Source of the DNA: CAYUNT01 sp964446285
Lineage (GTDB): Bacteria; Sumerlaeota; Sumerlaeia; SLMS01; CAYUNT01
Direction of reading: 5' to 3'
DNA: 34,058 bases
Assembly (NCBI GenBank): GCA_964446285.1
Contig: CAYUNT010000023.1
Location: forward strand, 1-34,058
The notes below the pieces were generated by a model, which ran no database searches, was not told the DNA's origin, and saw only the letters and a program-made list of their open reading frames with translations. Positions 15,054-22,117 of this stretch are shown here, in pieces (position 1 is the first letter of the stretch; each line of letters starts with the position of its first letter). A program made the translations under genes and the position numbers.

Positions 15054-15830
15054 ATGCCGGAACCGAAACTGGATGTATGGGTGACGCTTCCGACCTACAA
15101 CGAGGCCGGGAACATCGAGGCGCTGGCGCGGGCGCTTCTTGGCATGGAACCGGGCATTGGCATTGTGGTGATCGACGACGATTCGCCCGATGGAACCTGG
15201 CGGATCGCCGGGGAGTTGCGAGCGGAATTCCCTGGCCGCATCGAGGTTTTGCGGCGCATCGGCGAGCGGGGGCGCGGCACGGCGGGCGTGGCGGGATTCC
15301 GAAAGGCGCTCGAACTCGGCGCGCAATACGTGGTGGAAATGGACGCGGATTGGTCGCACGATCCGCGCTTTTTGCCGGCGATGCTTGCGGCGGCGCGCGG
15401 CGGGGCGGATGTCGCCATCGGATCGCGCCTCGTCCGAGGCGGAGGCGAGAGAGACCGCTCGGCTGTGCGATCGCTCATCACACGCGCCGCCAATGCCTAT
15501 ATCCGCGCAGTGTTGTGGCTTCCCGTGCGCGATTGCACGTCGGGCTATCGTGTGTTCCGCCGGTGGGTTCTCGAAGGGATTGATTGGGATCGCGTGGATT
15601 CGCGCGGACCGGCGATTGTCCAGGAAGTGCTGCTTGCCTGCAAGGCACAGGGCGCGAAACTTGTGGAGATACCTATACTTTTCGAGCCGCGCCGCGCGGG
15701 CCGGTCAACCTTCAACACTCGCATCATGCTTGCGGGGTTGTGGGCCGTGCTCAAGTTTCGTTTCCGCCGCCCGTCGTGCCTGCCCGAGCGTCCGCGCGGC
15801 GGCCCCCCTCAGAACGCCTCGGTGAGATGA
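15054..15830 (+). CDS. Polyprenyl-phosphate sugar transferase (DPM1-like GT2)
   Basis: A 258-residue family-2 glycosyltransferase of the dolichol-phosphate mannose synthase type. Visible motifs are the donor-binding LPTYNEAGNIEAL, VVIDDDSPDGTW, GERGRGTAGVAGFRKAL, the metal-binding VEMDADWSHDP (DxD), SRLVRGGG and DCTSGYRVFRRWVLE. There is no C-terminal membrane domain, as in soluble DPM1-like enzymes. It should transfer a sugar, probably mannose or a related hexose, from a nucleotide donor to polyprenyl phosphate at the inner face of the membrane. GT-C enzymes that use such lipid donors are encoded at 28.9-32.7 kb. Its 3' end overlaps the convergent acetyltransferase by 22 bases. Confidence 0.9.
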   Translation: MPEPKLDVWVTLPTYNEAGNIEALARALLGMEPGIGIVVIDDDSPDGTWRIAGELRAEFPGRIEVLRRIGERGRGTAGVAGFRKALELGAQYVVEMDADWSHDPRFLPAMLAAARGGADVAIGSRLVRGGGERDRSAVRSLITRAANAYIRAVLWLPVRDCTSGYRVFRRWVLEGIDWDRVDSRGPAIVQEVLLACKAQGAKLVEIPILFEPRRAGRSTFNTRIMLAGLWAVLKFRFRRPSCLPERPRGGPPQNASVR

Positions 15831-17038
15831 ACGGGGCGGTCGTGGAAGGCGTCGCGCAAAAACGCCAGCACACCGGGCCGCGCCGGAGGGAAAAAGCCCT
15901 GGCGCGATTCGCACACGGGGTCCAGATCGCCGCAAAAAAGCCGCGAGAATTGTTGAATCGACAACTCAATATCGGGCGCCGCGCCCGGCGAGAGGGCAGC
16001 CGCGCCCTGCCCGTCCTTCACGCGCACGTCCCATACGCCTTCATTCCACGCGGCGTGTTCATCGCGGATGGCAATGCGCGCCGCACCCGACGCCGAACGC
16101 TCGAATCCCCGCCCTTCGACGGCTTTCGCCACATCCACCACGCGGAATTGAAACGAGGTCTCCAGGCGGCACAACGGAGATGGTTCTTTGAAAAGATTGG
16201 TTACGCGCGGCCAAGCCGGGGCGCGCAGCGTGATGCGGTGAACATTCGTCGGCAGCGTCGAGAGAAAACCGATCATCGCCTTCCAGGCCGACGGGCTGGC
16301 GCAGGCGAAATCATGAGTCCGCGACTCGCTTCCAAGGCCGGGCGTATGAATGTGTTCGCAGAAGAAATATCCGTCCGGACTGCCGCCGCCACCGCTTGCG
16401 CTTTCAATCAGATAGGCGTGCCCGCCCCTATCCACGAGTTCGCGCAGAATCCGCCGCCAATCCTCTTCGGACCGCACCGCCATGCCGTTGTAGCGGGCGG
16501 CAAACGCGCGATAGGCCAAGTCGATGCGCGGGATATCCGCCTCGCCCAGATATGCCCGCACGCGTTTAAATTCCTCGTAACGCGGCAGATTCGAGGGCGC
16601 CTGGTCTGTATAGACGATTCGCTCGCCCGAGCATTCCCATCCGAATTTGCGGTAGTAGCGCACAGAAAACGGATATAGGAACGAGACAAATTGCCCGCGC
16701 GCGCGCATGGCTTCGACGGCCCCGTGCACGAGCGCTCCCGCCTGTCCGTGGCCCTGGAGGTCGGCCCAGGTGGCCACGCCACCGATGCCGCCCATGTCCA
16801 TTTCGCGTCCGCCGATCCAGATGCGATACGGGCGGATGCGCAGGAAACTCGCCACGCGTCCGTCGGGCGCGGGCATCGAGAGAGTTTCCTCGGGCGGAAC
16901 ACCGGCAATCCAGGTGCGGGCCACCGGCATTCCGATGCGATAGGCGTTATTGAATAGCGCCGCCACTTGCTCGCGTTCCTCCTCGCGAATGGGGCGGATG
17001 GCGGGCAGCGCCGCGGCGCGGGTTGCGGATTCGGACAT
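15809..17038 (-). CDS. Eis-family GNAT N-acetyltransferase
   Basis: A 409-residue protein with the three-part Eis layout. The N-terminal GNAT domain has IRPIREEEREQVAALFNNAY, then GGIGGVATWADLQGHGQAGALV as the acetyl-CoA-binding loop and FVSFLYPFSVRYYRKFGWE. A second GNAT-like half follows (about 180-290, including the WRRIL..LVDRGGHAYLIE region). The C-terminal SCP2-like domain (about 310-409) has AIRDEHAAWNEGVWDVRV and DIELSIQQFSRLFCGD. Relatives acetylate amines, including aminoglycosides and host-protein lysines in mycobacteria; the substrate here is unknown. AGGAG sits eight bases upstream of the ATG, supporting the start. Confidence 0.9.
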   Translation of the reverse strand: MSESATRAAALPAIRPIREEEREQVAALFNNAYRIGMPVARTWIAGVPPEETLSMPAPDGRVASFLRIRPYRIWIGGREMDMGGIGGVATWADLQGHGQAGALVHGAVEAMRARGQFVSFLYPFSVRYYRKFGWECSGERIVYTDQAPSNLPRYEEFKRVRAYLGEADIPRIDLAYRAFAARYNGMAVRSEEDWRRILRELVDRGGHAYLIESASGGGGSPDGYFFCEHIHTPGLGSESRTHDFACASPSAWKAMIGFLSTLPTNVHRITLRAPAWPRVTNLFKEPSPLCRLETSFQFRVVDVAKAVEGRGFERSASGAARIAIRDEHAAWNEGVWDVRVKDGQGAAALSPGAAPDIELSIQQFSRLFCGDLDPVCESRQGFFPPARPGVLAFLRDAFHDRPVHLTEAF

Positions 17039-17135
17039 GTGACGTATCTCCTCACAGATTGGCAGAAAAAGGATGGTGCTGAATTTTTATCTGGCGAGTT
17101 TCCATGGCGCGTGACAATGCTGAAATATCCATATA

Positions 17136-17513
17136 TCAGACTTTGTTTTCGTTGGTTGATCCGCGCTCTTCTTGTTCCACGTCAGCGAGCGCGTGTTCAA
17201 TCAGTGGACGGATGAAGGGAATGCGATTCGTGACTGTCAGCCAGACTGTCTCAACATCGACGCCAATGTAGTCGTGAATCAGTTTGTCTCGCATTCCCGC
17301 CATTTCCCTCCACGGCACTCCGGGATGGCGCTCCCGGAGTTCTGCGGGAATGTGCTTTGCAGCCTCGCCAATTACTTCGATTGAACGCAAAATTGCATAT
17401 AGCGTTTTTGTATCGTCCGTCAAACTGCCTTGTGAAACACCGCGTGCGAATTCCTCCGCGAGCGCCATGTTCTGGAGAATATCACGCAAATACACAGAGA
17501 CCTTGCGCTTCAT
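17136..17513 (-). CDS. hepT: HepT-like HEPN toxin
   Basis: A 125-residue HEPN-domain protein of the HepT (DUF86) family. The catalytic RNase motif R-x4-H-x-Y is seen as RDKLIHDY, preceded by the IEVIGEAAKHIP and HPGVPWREMAGMRD segments typical of the family. Its ATG overlaps the stop of the MNT gene (ATGA at 17510-17513), giving antitoxin-toxin order. In known pairs the nucleotidyltransferase inactivates HepT by adding AMP to the motif Tyr. All motif residues are present, so the toxin should be active if not modified. The pair lies next to an AT-rich gene, consistent with acquisition. Confidence 0.92.
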   Translation of the reverse strand: MKRKVSVYLRDILQNMALAEEFARGVSQGSLTDDTKTLYAILRSIEVIGEAAKHIPAELRERHPGVPWREMAGMRDKLIHDYIGVDVETVWLTVTNRIPFIRPLIEHALADVEQEERGSTNENKV

Positions 17514-17821
17514 GGAACAATCGCCTCGGCGAGGATGGTTTCCTTCAATTCTTTCCGAAGACTCCGCTTTGGAACGAGATCCACTTTAATGCCAAGGAGG
17601 TCGCTCAAATAGACTTCTGCGCCTGCCAATTCCAAAAGGCTGATGGGACGCACAATCTCCGCCAGCAAGTCCAGATCGCTCTCGCCGGTTTCCTCGCCTC
17701 GCGCGCGCGACCCGAAAATTCCCACAACAGCGATACCATAGCGTTCCGCCAGCACCTCGCGCTGCGCCCGCAATACGCTGCGAATCTCGCCCAGAGTATT
17801 CATTTCAGATGACTTTTTCAT
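17510..17821 (-). CDS. mntA: MNT-type nucleotidyltransferase antitoxin
   Basis: About 103 residues from the ATG at 17821 (an alternative ATG is at 17803). The minimal nucleotidyltransferase signature GSRARGEETGESDLDLL is complete, with the catalytic Asp pair in SDLDLL, followed by LLGIKVDLVPKRSLRKELKETILAEAI. This is the standard partner of HepT: an AMP-transferase that modifies the toxin. The reading frame is open for 128 codons upstream, but that part has no family similarity and is probably non-coding. No clear ribosome-binding site is visible. Confidence 0.9.
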   Translation of the reverse strand: MKKSSEMNTLGEIRSVLRAQREVLAERYGIAVVGIFGSRARGEETGESDLDLLAEIVRPISLLELAGAEVYLSDLLGIKVDLVPKRSLRKELKETILAEAIVP

Positions 17822-18127
17822 GTCCGAGGACGCCGCCAATGCATCATGGGCAACAATTCGGCCCGGTTGGCCCGTATTCAGCCCGGGCGGCAACAATGGA
17901 AATACATTGGGAGCCGGGAGGCGAGTGAAAAGTGAAGATGAGAAGTCAGTTTTGGAGGAGAGATACACGCGATTGACGCCGGCAGCATCCGCATTTACCT
18001 TACAGTCAGGATTGAGTTGATAGGAATCCGTTCGTTCGGTCGATGCCCATATACTGCCTTGTCGAAACGCCTGGATTTCCGTTCCATGCAAAATGCCGGC
18101 CAAGCAGATTTTCATGACGCGAAGTTT
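17822..18127. other. Intergenic region between the toxin-antitoxin pair and the AT-rich membrane gene
   Basis: No convincing gene. Open frames on both strands cross this stretch as extensions of the flanking genes, but they show no family similarity. Composition falls from GC-rich at the left to AT-richer at the right, as if a junction of an acquired segment lies here. Divergent promoters are expected, but I cannot assign boxes with confidence. Confidence 0.35.
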
Positions 18128-18742
18128 ATGGATGAACCCGTAAGGCTTTTGGAAAATGAATACGTTATTCGCTGCATCCGGCCGCGCTGCACCATCGGAT
18201 GGCATCGGTTTGAAATTTATAATTTCTTTATAAATGCCTATGCATCCTTTTTCTGCTTCCTGCCCGTCTATTGGCTGGGGGGCGAATTCGTAAAGTATTG
18301 CACATCTTTGTCTTCGAGTTCTGTTGCGGCCGCGTTGCTGGTAATTGTTTGCCTGTTTGTATTGTTTATTATTTCCCTGCCGGGCCTTTACTTTTTATTC
18401 TTACGATACTTCGTCATTTTGTTTGTGCTGCGGCATACGTATTATTACATTACCAATCAGAGATTTATCGAGGTGTTCACAAGATTTGGCGGTCTTATAT
18501 ATTATATTAAGTTCTCAGACATTGCCTATTTGGATCTGCTTGAGAATGGCAGTGGAATGAATAGTCATTACTTCTACACAAATGAATCCACCCCTTTGCC
18601 CACTTTATCCAGATATTTATATTCGGCAAATAGCGTGCGTCCGATATTGCCGCTGGGATACCACATTCCGCCTATCACCCTGCTGAATATTGATGCAGAT
18701 ATTGACATATTCGAATACATAAAGAAAACCGCGTCCGCCTGA
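18128..18742 (+). CDS. AT-rich membrane protein with possible bacterial PH-like domain
   Basis: About 204 residues from MDEPVRLLENEYV; the frame is open upstream to 18017 without a better start. A short N-terminal domain (VIRCIRPRCTIGWHRFEIYN) is followed by two membrane helices (about residues 35-60 and 68-100, rich in Phe/Leu/Val). Then comes YYITNQRFIEVFTRFGGLIYYIKFSDIAYLDL, which resembles the bacterial PH (bPH/DUF304) pattern of tNqRvi...g...i...dI. The gene is much more AT-rich than its neighbours (many ATT, TTT, TAT codons), suggesting transfer. It is adjacent to the MNT/HepT pair. Function is unknown; the PH assignment is tentative. Confidence 0.7.
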   Translation: MDEPVRLLENEYVIRCIRPRCTIGWHRFEIYNFFINAYASFFCFLPVYWLGGEFVKYCTSLSSSSVAAALLVIVCLFVLFIISLPGLYFLFLRYFVILFVLRHTYYYITNQRFIEVFTRFGGLIYYIKFSDIAYLDLLENGSGMNSHYFYTNESTPLPTLSRYLYSANSVRPILPLGYHIPPITLLNIDADIDIFEYIKKTASA

Positions 18743-18895
18743 AAACCATGCGGAAATTTTTCACCCACACTGCGAATATCGCATTGGAGGCGCCCGGGCA
18801 ATGTTTGGCGGTTGACCCGACTGCGGCGGAAATGGCCAAGATGGTGTTGGGGATACGGGAATTTCTGAAAAACGGTGTCGCGCTAGAAAAGGTCC

Positions 18896-20224
18896 ATGCA
18901 AACACATTTGTCACACAGCAGCCCTCCTCTTCGCCTTGGAAATGTCCACTATGGATGGGCTATTTTGGGGTTGGGGCTGCTCACGACCTTTAGCGCCGTG
19001 GGGCTGGCGCGGTTTGGATATACGCTGATTCTGCCGCCGATGAAGGAGGCGCTTGGTCTGTCGAACACGCAGGCGGGCGCGCTGGCGACGGGCAATCTGA
19101 CGGGTTACCTTGGGCTGGCGCTGATCGGCGGATTTCTGGCGGCGCATTTCAGCCCGCGGCGCGTCATCGCCATCGCCCTTTTTGTGGTTGGCCTGACGCT
19201 GATCCTGACGGCTGCCGCGCAGGGATTTGTGGCCGCCCTCTTCGCGCGCACGCTGACGGGCATGGGCACCGGAGCGGCAAACGTCCCGATCATGGCGCTC
19301 ATGGCCGCGTGGTTTGCCCCGAAGCGGCGCGGCATGGCCACGGGCGTCGCCGTTGTGGGATCGAGCGTCGGCCTGATCCTAGCGGGACCGATGATTCCGT
19401 GGCTCATCAATTTCTCGAAGACCGATGGCTGGCGGATTAGTTGGATTGTGTTGGGGGCAATCACCGTTGCGGTGAGCGTGCTGGCGGCGCTCTTTCTACG
19501 CGACCGTCCGCAGGATTTTGGCCTGGAGCCTATCGGCGCGGAAGCAGGCTCCGGGGAACTGTCCGAAAAGGCACTCGCGCAGCGATCCGCGGAAACTTCC
19601 GCCGCCTCTGCCGCCGCCCAATCGCCCGCCTCATCCGGCGCATCCTCCTCCCCCTCCTGGCGCGATGTCTATCGCTCGCCCGTTATCCGGCGTCTGGCCG
19701 TGGTTTATACGACATTCGGATTCGCTTATATTGTCTATGTGACCTTTTTCGCCAAGTATCTTCAATCCGAGCGCGGATACACGAAGGAAGCGGCCGGGCG
19801 ATTGTGGCTCGTGATCGGATGGCTGAGCCTTTTTTGCGGAGTGATCTGGGGATGGGTATCAGATGTCCTTGGCCGCCGTTTTGCGCTGGCGATTGTGTTG
19901 GGCATTCAGGCGGGCGCGTATCTGCTGATCGCTCTTGTGCCCGGACGCGCGGGAATTCTCAGCTCGACTGTCTTATTCGGGGTGACGGCATGGAGTATTC
20001 CCGCGATAATGGCCGCGGCGTGCGGAGACTGCCTGGGGCCGCGACTGGCTCCGGCGGCGCTCGGATTTCTCACGCTATTTTTCGGAATCGGCCAGGCCTT
20101 GGGGCCAATCGCCGGCGGCTATATCGCCGATCTATCGGGTTCGCTCACCCCGGCGCTGGCAGGCGCGGGCGTGGTGTCTTTCGTTGGCGCGGCTCTCTCG
20201 CTTTTTTTGCCTCGCCACGCATGA
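18896..20224 (+). CDS. Major facilitator superfamily transporter (YbfB/YjiJ-like)
   Basis: A 442-residue transporter with 12 predicted helices in two halves joined by an Ala/Ser/Pro-rich cytoplasmic loop (about 210-260). The N-terminal half has GLARFGYTLILPPMKEALGLSNTQAGALATGNLTGYL, typical of the YbfB/YjiJ branch, and later WFAPKRRGMATGVAVVGSSVGLILAGP. The C-terminal half contains VIGWLSLFCGVIWGWVSDVLGRR, a motif-A-like cytoplasmic loop, and FGIGQALGPIAGGYIADLSGS. The substrate cannot be inferred; relatives are annotated as general small-molecule or sugar/acid permeases. The start at 18896 is followed soon by a good helix. It ends convergently with the TPR-like gene, with repeat R2 between. 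Confidence 0.88.
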   Translation: MQTHLSHSSPPLRLGNVHYGWAILGLGLLTTFSAVGLARFGYTLILPPMKEALGLSNTQAGALATGNLTGYLGLALIGGFLAAHFSPRRVIAIALFVVGLTLILTAAAQGFVAALFARTLTGMGTGAANVPIMALMAAWFAPKRRGMATGVAVVGSSVGLILAGPMIPWLINFSKTDGWRISWIVLGAITVAVSVLAALFLRDRPQDFGLEPIGAEAGSGELSEKALAQRSAETSAASAAAQSPASSGASSSPSWRDVYRSPVIRRLAVVYTTFGFAYIVYVTFFAKYLQSERGYTKEAAGRLWLVIGWLSLFCGVIWGWVSDVLGRRFALAIVLGIQAGAYLLIALVPGRAGILSSTVLFGVTAWSIPAIMAAACGDCLGPRLAPAALGFLTLFFGIGQALGPIAGGYIADLSGSLTPALAGAGVVSFVGAALSLFLPRHA

Positions 20225-20248
20225 CCGAAGAATAGGATTAATATTTTT

Positions 20249-20330
20249 ACCGCGAAAAACGCGAAAAGGACGAAAAGAAGAACGGAAGAAGAACCAAGAC
20301 TGAAATGACGGGCCAAAACAAGGCCCAGGC
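20249..20330. repeat. Palindromic repeat R2 (single arm) between convergent genes
   Basis: A 5' arm starting ACCGCGAAAAACGCGAAAAG, then a core hairpin GGGCC...GGCCC at 20310-20326. The matching right arm seen in R1 and R3 is missing; the stop codon of the TPR-like gene starts just after. It may be a half element, or the right arm may have been absorbed into the gene. The core could act as a weak bidirectional terminator. Confidence 0.6.
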
Positions 20331-20927
20331 CTACAGGAGATGCTTGGCGTAGTCCATGAGTGTCCGGTATTCCTGCACGCCTTCTTCAATCCGGCCCGTC
20401 TCGATGAGCAGTTCTGCAAGCATCTGGCGCAGGGCGAGATTGGCCTGCGGGCTGGAGTTGTGATCGAGAGCGAATCGCAGGAACTCGACGGCCTTTTCCG
20501 GTTTCCCGAGCGTGCGATAGACCTCGACCACGCGCCGCCCCGCGAGCGCCATCGACTTGTGCGGATCGCCCGACATGCGCAGCCACAATTCCTCCGCCTG
20601 GCAGCGCGACAGCGTCTCCTCGGGCGCGAGAGCGGCGTCGTCGATAGGCATCGGGGCGATGGGCGGCGTGGTGGCTTCATCCGCCACAAAGACGGAAATC
20701 GGCGCTTCGGGCGCGGTTTCCACAGCGCTGGCGGGTGATTTCGGCGCGGCCACAATCGATGAGGCGGCGGCGGCGGCGGTAGGCGCCTTGGCCTGCGCCT
20801 GGGTTTGGGCCGAAGCCAGGTCCGCCCTCGCGAGAATCGTTGTTCCGAGGACGAACGAGATTAATAGTCCATCTCTCAAAACCTGGAAGAAGGCGCGAAT
20901 GGCTCGATTGCGTATGGACAAGGTCAT
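20331..20927 (-). CDS. Exported TPR-like protein
   Basis: A 198-residue protein. A basic N-terminus and hydrophobic stretch (about 20-34, GLLISFVLGTTILA) ending near ASA/QTQ suggest a signal peptide. An Ala/Pro-rich linker follows (about 45-95). The C-terminal 95 residues form helix-turn-helix pairs like tetratricopeptide repeats: MALAGRRVVEVYRTLGKPEKAVEFLRFAL and NLALRQMLAELLIETGRIEEGVQEYRTLMD. This suggests a periplasmic scaffold or adaptor. GGAG lies about ten bases before the ATG. Downstream of the Crp/Fnr gene in the same direction, but separated by repeat R8. No specific role can be assigned. Confidence 0.75.
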   Translation of the reverse strand: MTLSIRNRAIRAFFQVLRDGLLISFVLGTTILARADLASAQTQAQAKAPTAAAAASSIVAAPKSPASAVETAPEAPISVFVADEATTPPIAPMPIDDAALAPEETLSRCQAEELWLRMSGDPHKSMALAGRRVVEVYRTLGKPEKAVEFLRFALDHNSSPQANLALRQMLAELLIETGRIEEGVQEYRTLMDYAKHLL

Positions 20928-20980
20928 CTTTATTTACTCCTGGTCTGGATGCAAAAGTGGAGAAAATTGGCGGATAAAAA

Positions 20981-21050
20981 AGGCAGGTCTGAAGGTCTGA
21001 CCCACCTTTACGCGTCAGAAGAAGAGGCAGACCTGGAGGTCTGCCCCACA
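20981..21050. repeat. Repeat R8: two palindromic GGCAGAYCT units
   Basis: Two related units lie 43 bases apart: AGGCAGGTCTGAAGGTCTGACCCAC from 20981, and GAGGCAGACCTGGAGGTCTGCCCCAC from 21024. The second is a near-perfect hairpin, GGCAGACCT-GG-AGGTCTGCC. Elements of this look (translated as ...GADLQVC or GRPPGLP...) are, from memory, scattered in several candidate-phylum genomes. It separates the Crp/Fnr gene from the TPR-like gene. Confidence 0.7.
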
Positions 21051-21061
21051 TTGGACTCCAA

Positions 21062-21796
21062 TTACTCCCCAGCTTGTCGCGAGAGTCCAGAGGGATTCAA
21101 CAGGATGATGGCGCGGCCTTCGACGCGGAGAAGCCGCTCGCGGGCATACTGGTTTAGGCAGCGCGAGAAGGTTTCGGGGGTCATGCCGAGCGACGACGCG
21201 AGGGATTTCTTGCTGCCATCGATGAGAATCACGCGCGCGGCGGCGGGGCCTTTCGCTTGCGCGGCGCCTTTGCCCGCAGGCGATTCCAGCCGGCTCGGTT
21301 GATCGAGCAGCCAGGCCGCCAGCCGGGCCGCCGCCGGGCGCGCATTGCGGTTTTCGAGGCGGTCGGCCAGTTCGGCCAGCCGTCCCGCCAGCGCCCCGAT
21401 CATCTTGCGCGAAAGGTCGGGCCGCCGCGCCAGAAATTCCATAAACGCCCCGCCGCGCAGGCGGATCAGTTCGGCCTCTTTCGACACAATCCGCGCGCTG
21501 GCCGGGAACTCGCTCCCGCCCAGAAACAGCGCCGCGCACCCCACCAGCCCGCCCGGCGCAATCACATGCAGCGTCACCTCGCGTCCCTCGGACGTCGTGC
21601 GGAACATCTGCACCCGCCCGCGCGCCAGGATCAGCAGGTCCGAGCAGGCGTCGCCGTGGAGAAACAAGATCGAGTTGCGCTTGCGGATTTCCACACGCGC
21701 GAAATGCGATATGCGCTCCAGGTCCTCCTCGCTCCAGGAGCGGAAGAGAAACAGCGATTTCAGCCGGGCCACAAGATCGGAAGAAGGCGGATTCAT
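21062..21796 (-). CDS. Crp/Fnr-family transcription regulator, HcpR-like by context
   Basis: A 244-residue regulator. The N-terminal cyclic-nucleotide-type sensor domain covers residues 10-125 (FARVEIRKRNSILFLHGDACSDLLILARGRVQMF...EGREVTLHVIAPGGLVG), then a dimerisation helix, then the winged helix (about 190-240). The recognition helix TPETFSRCLNQY has the E-x-x-S-R arrangement used by FNR to read TTGAT. The N-terminal four-Cys cluster of true FNR is absent, so it is not an obvious Fe-S oxygen sensor; a heme/NO-sensing HcpR/Dnr-like role fits the divergent hcp gene. A TTGAT-type palindrome lies in the intergenic region. Ligand and heme residues cannot be assigned from sequence alone. Confidence 0.88.
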   Translation of the reverse strand: MNPPSSDLVARLKSLFLFRSWSEEDLERISHFARVEIRKRNSILFLHGDACSDLLILARGRVQMFRTTSEGREVTLHVIAPGGLVGCAALFLGGSEFPASARIVSKEAELIRLRGGAFMEFLARRPDLSRKMIGALAGRLAELADRLENRNARPAAARLAAWLLDQPSRLESPAGKGAAQAKGPAAARVILIDGSKKSLASSLGMTPETFSRCLNQYARERLLRVEGRAIILLNPSGLSRQAGE

Positions 21797-21829
21797 GGGA
21801 AAGCAAATACGCCGACAGTATGAAATTTT

Positions 21830-21913
21830 ACCACAAAGTCACAAAGACACGAAGAAAATACATACATCCGCAAAAGAAATCCCTTCTTCTTTGTGCCTTT
21901 GTGGCTTGGTGGT
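21830..21913. repeat. Palindromic repeat R4 (CCACAAAG arms)
   Basis: Left arm ACCACAAAGTCACAAAGACA from 21830 and an inverted right arm CTTTGTGCCTTTGTGGCTTG ending in GTGGT at 21913 flank a short AT-rich middle. Same design as R1, R3 and R5 but with CACAAAG rather than CACGAAAG units. It sits in the regulatory space between the Crp/Fnr gene and hcp. Confidence 0.75.
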
Positions 21914-22002
21914 TGTTCATTTGGAATAAATGCCGAAGTCGCGGCAAGGAGCATTGGGCGGGGCGCTCACGCCGCCGACTTGATCACGCTTCTCTGTTGA
22001 AT

Positions 22003-22018
22003 CTTGATGGGCGTCAAG
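22003..22018. promoter_or_regulatory. FNR/Crp-type operator upstream of hcp
   Basis: CTTGATGGGCGTCAAG is an inverted repeat of CTTGAY with a four-base spacer, matching the TTGAT-N4-ATCAA class bound by FNR-like proteins with an ETxSR helix. It lies about 100 bases before the hcp start and about 205 bases from the divergent regulator gene. If activation is class II, transcription would start near 22052. Binding is inferred from motif plus neighbouring regulator. Confidence 0.6.
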
Positions 22019-22102
22019 GTATTCTCTCAAAAGATGTGGGAGGATCAAACCAGGAAGCAGCAGCCGGGCCGAATATCCCCTTCGCTCGCTTCCACATCCG
22101 CC

Positions 22103-22108
22103 AGGAGG
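22103..22108 (+). promoter_or_regulatory. Ribosome-binding site fixing the hcp start
   Basis: AGGAGG nine bases before the ATG at 22118 is a full-strength Shine-Dalgarno and selects this start over the upstream in-frame ATG at 22004, which lies within the operator. Confidence 0.75.
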
Positions 22109-22117
22109 AATCACACA

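Noticed and set aside
17822..18205. N-terminal extension of the MNT nucleotidyltransferase by 128 codons
   Set aside because: The family is about 100 residues and starts just before the GSRARG motif; the upstream translation has no similarity and crosses a compositional junction.
18748..18993. 81-codon frame before the MFS transporter
   Set aside because: It overlaps the transporter start in another frame and shows no recognisable family. It could be a remnant, but nothing supports it as a gene.
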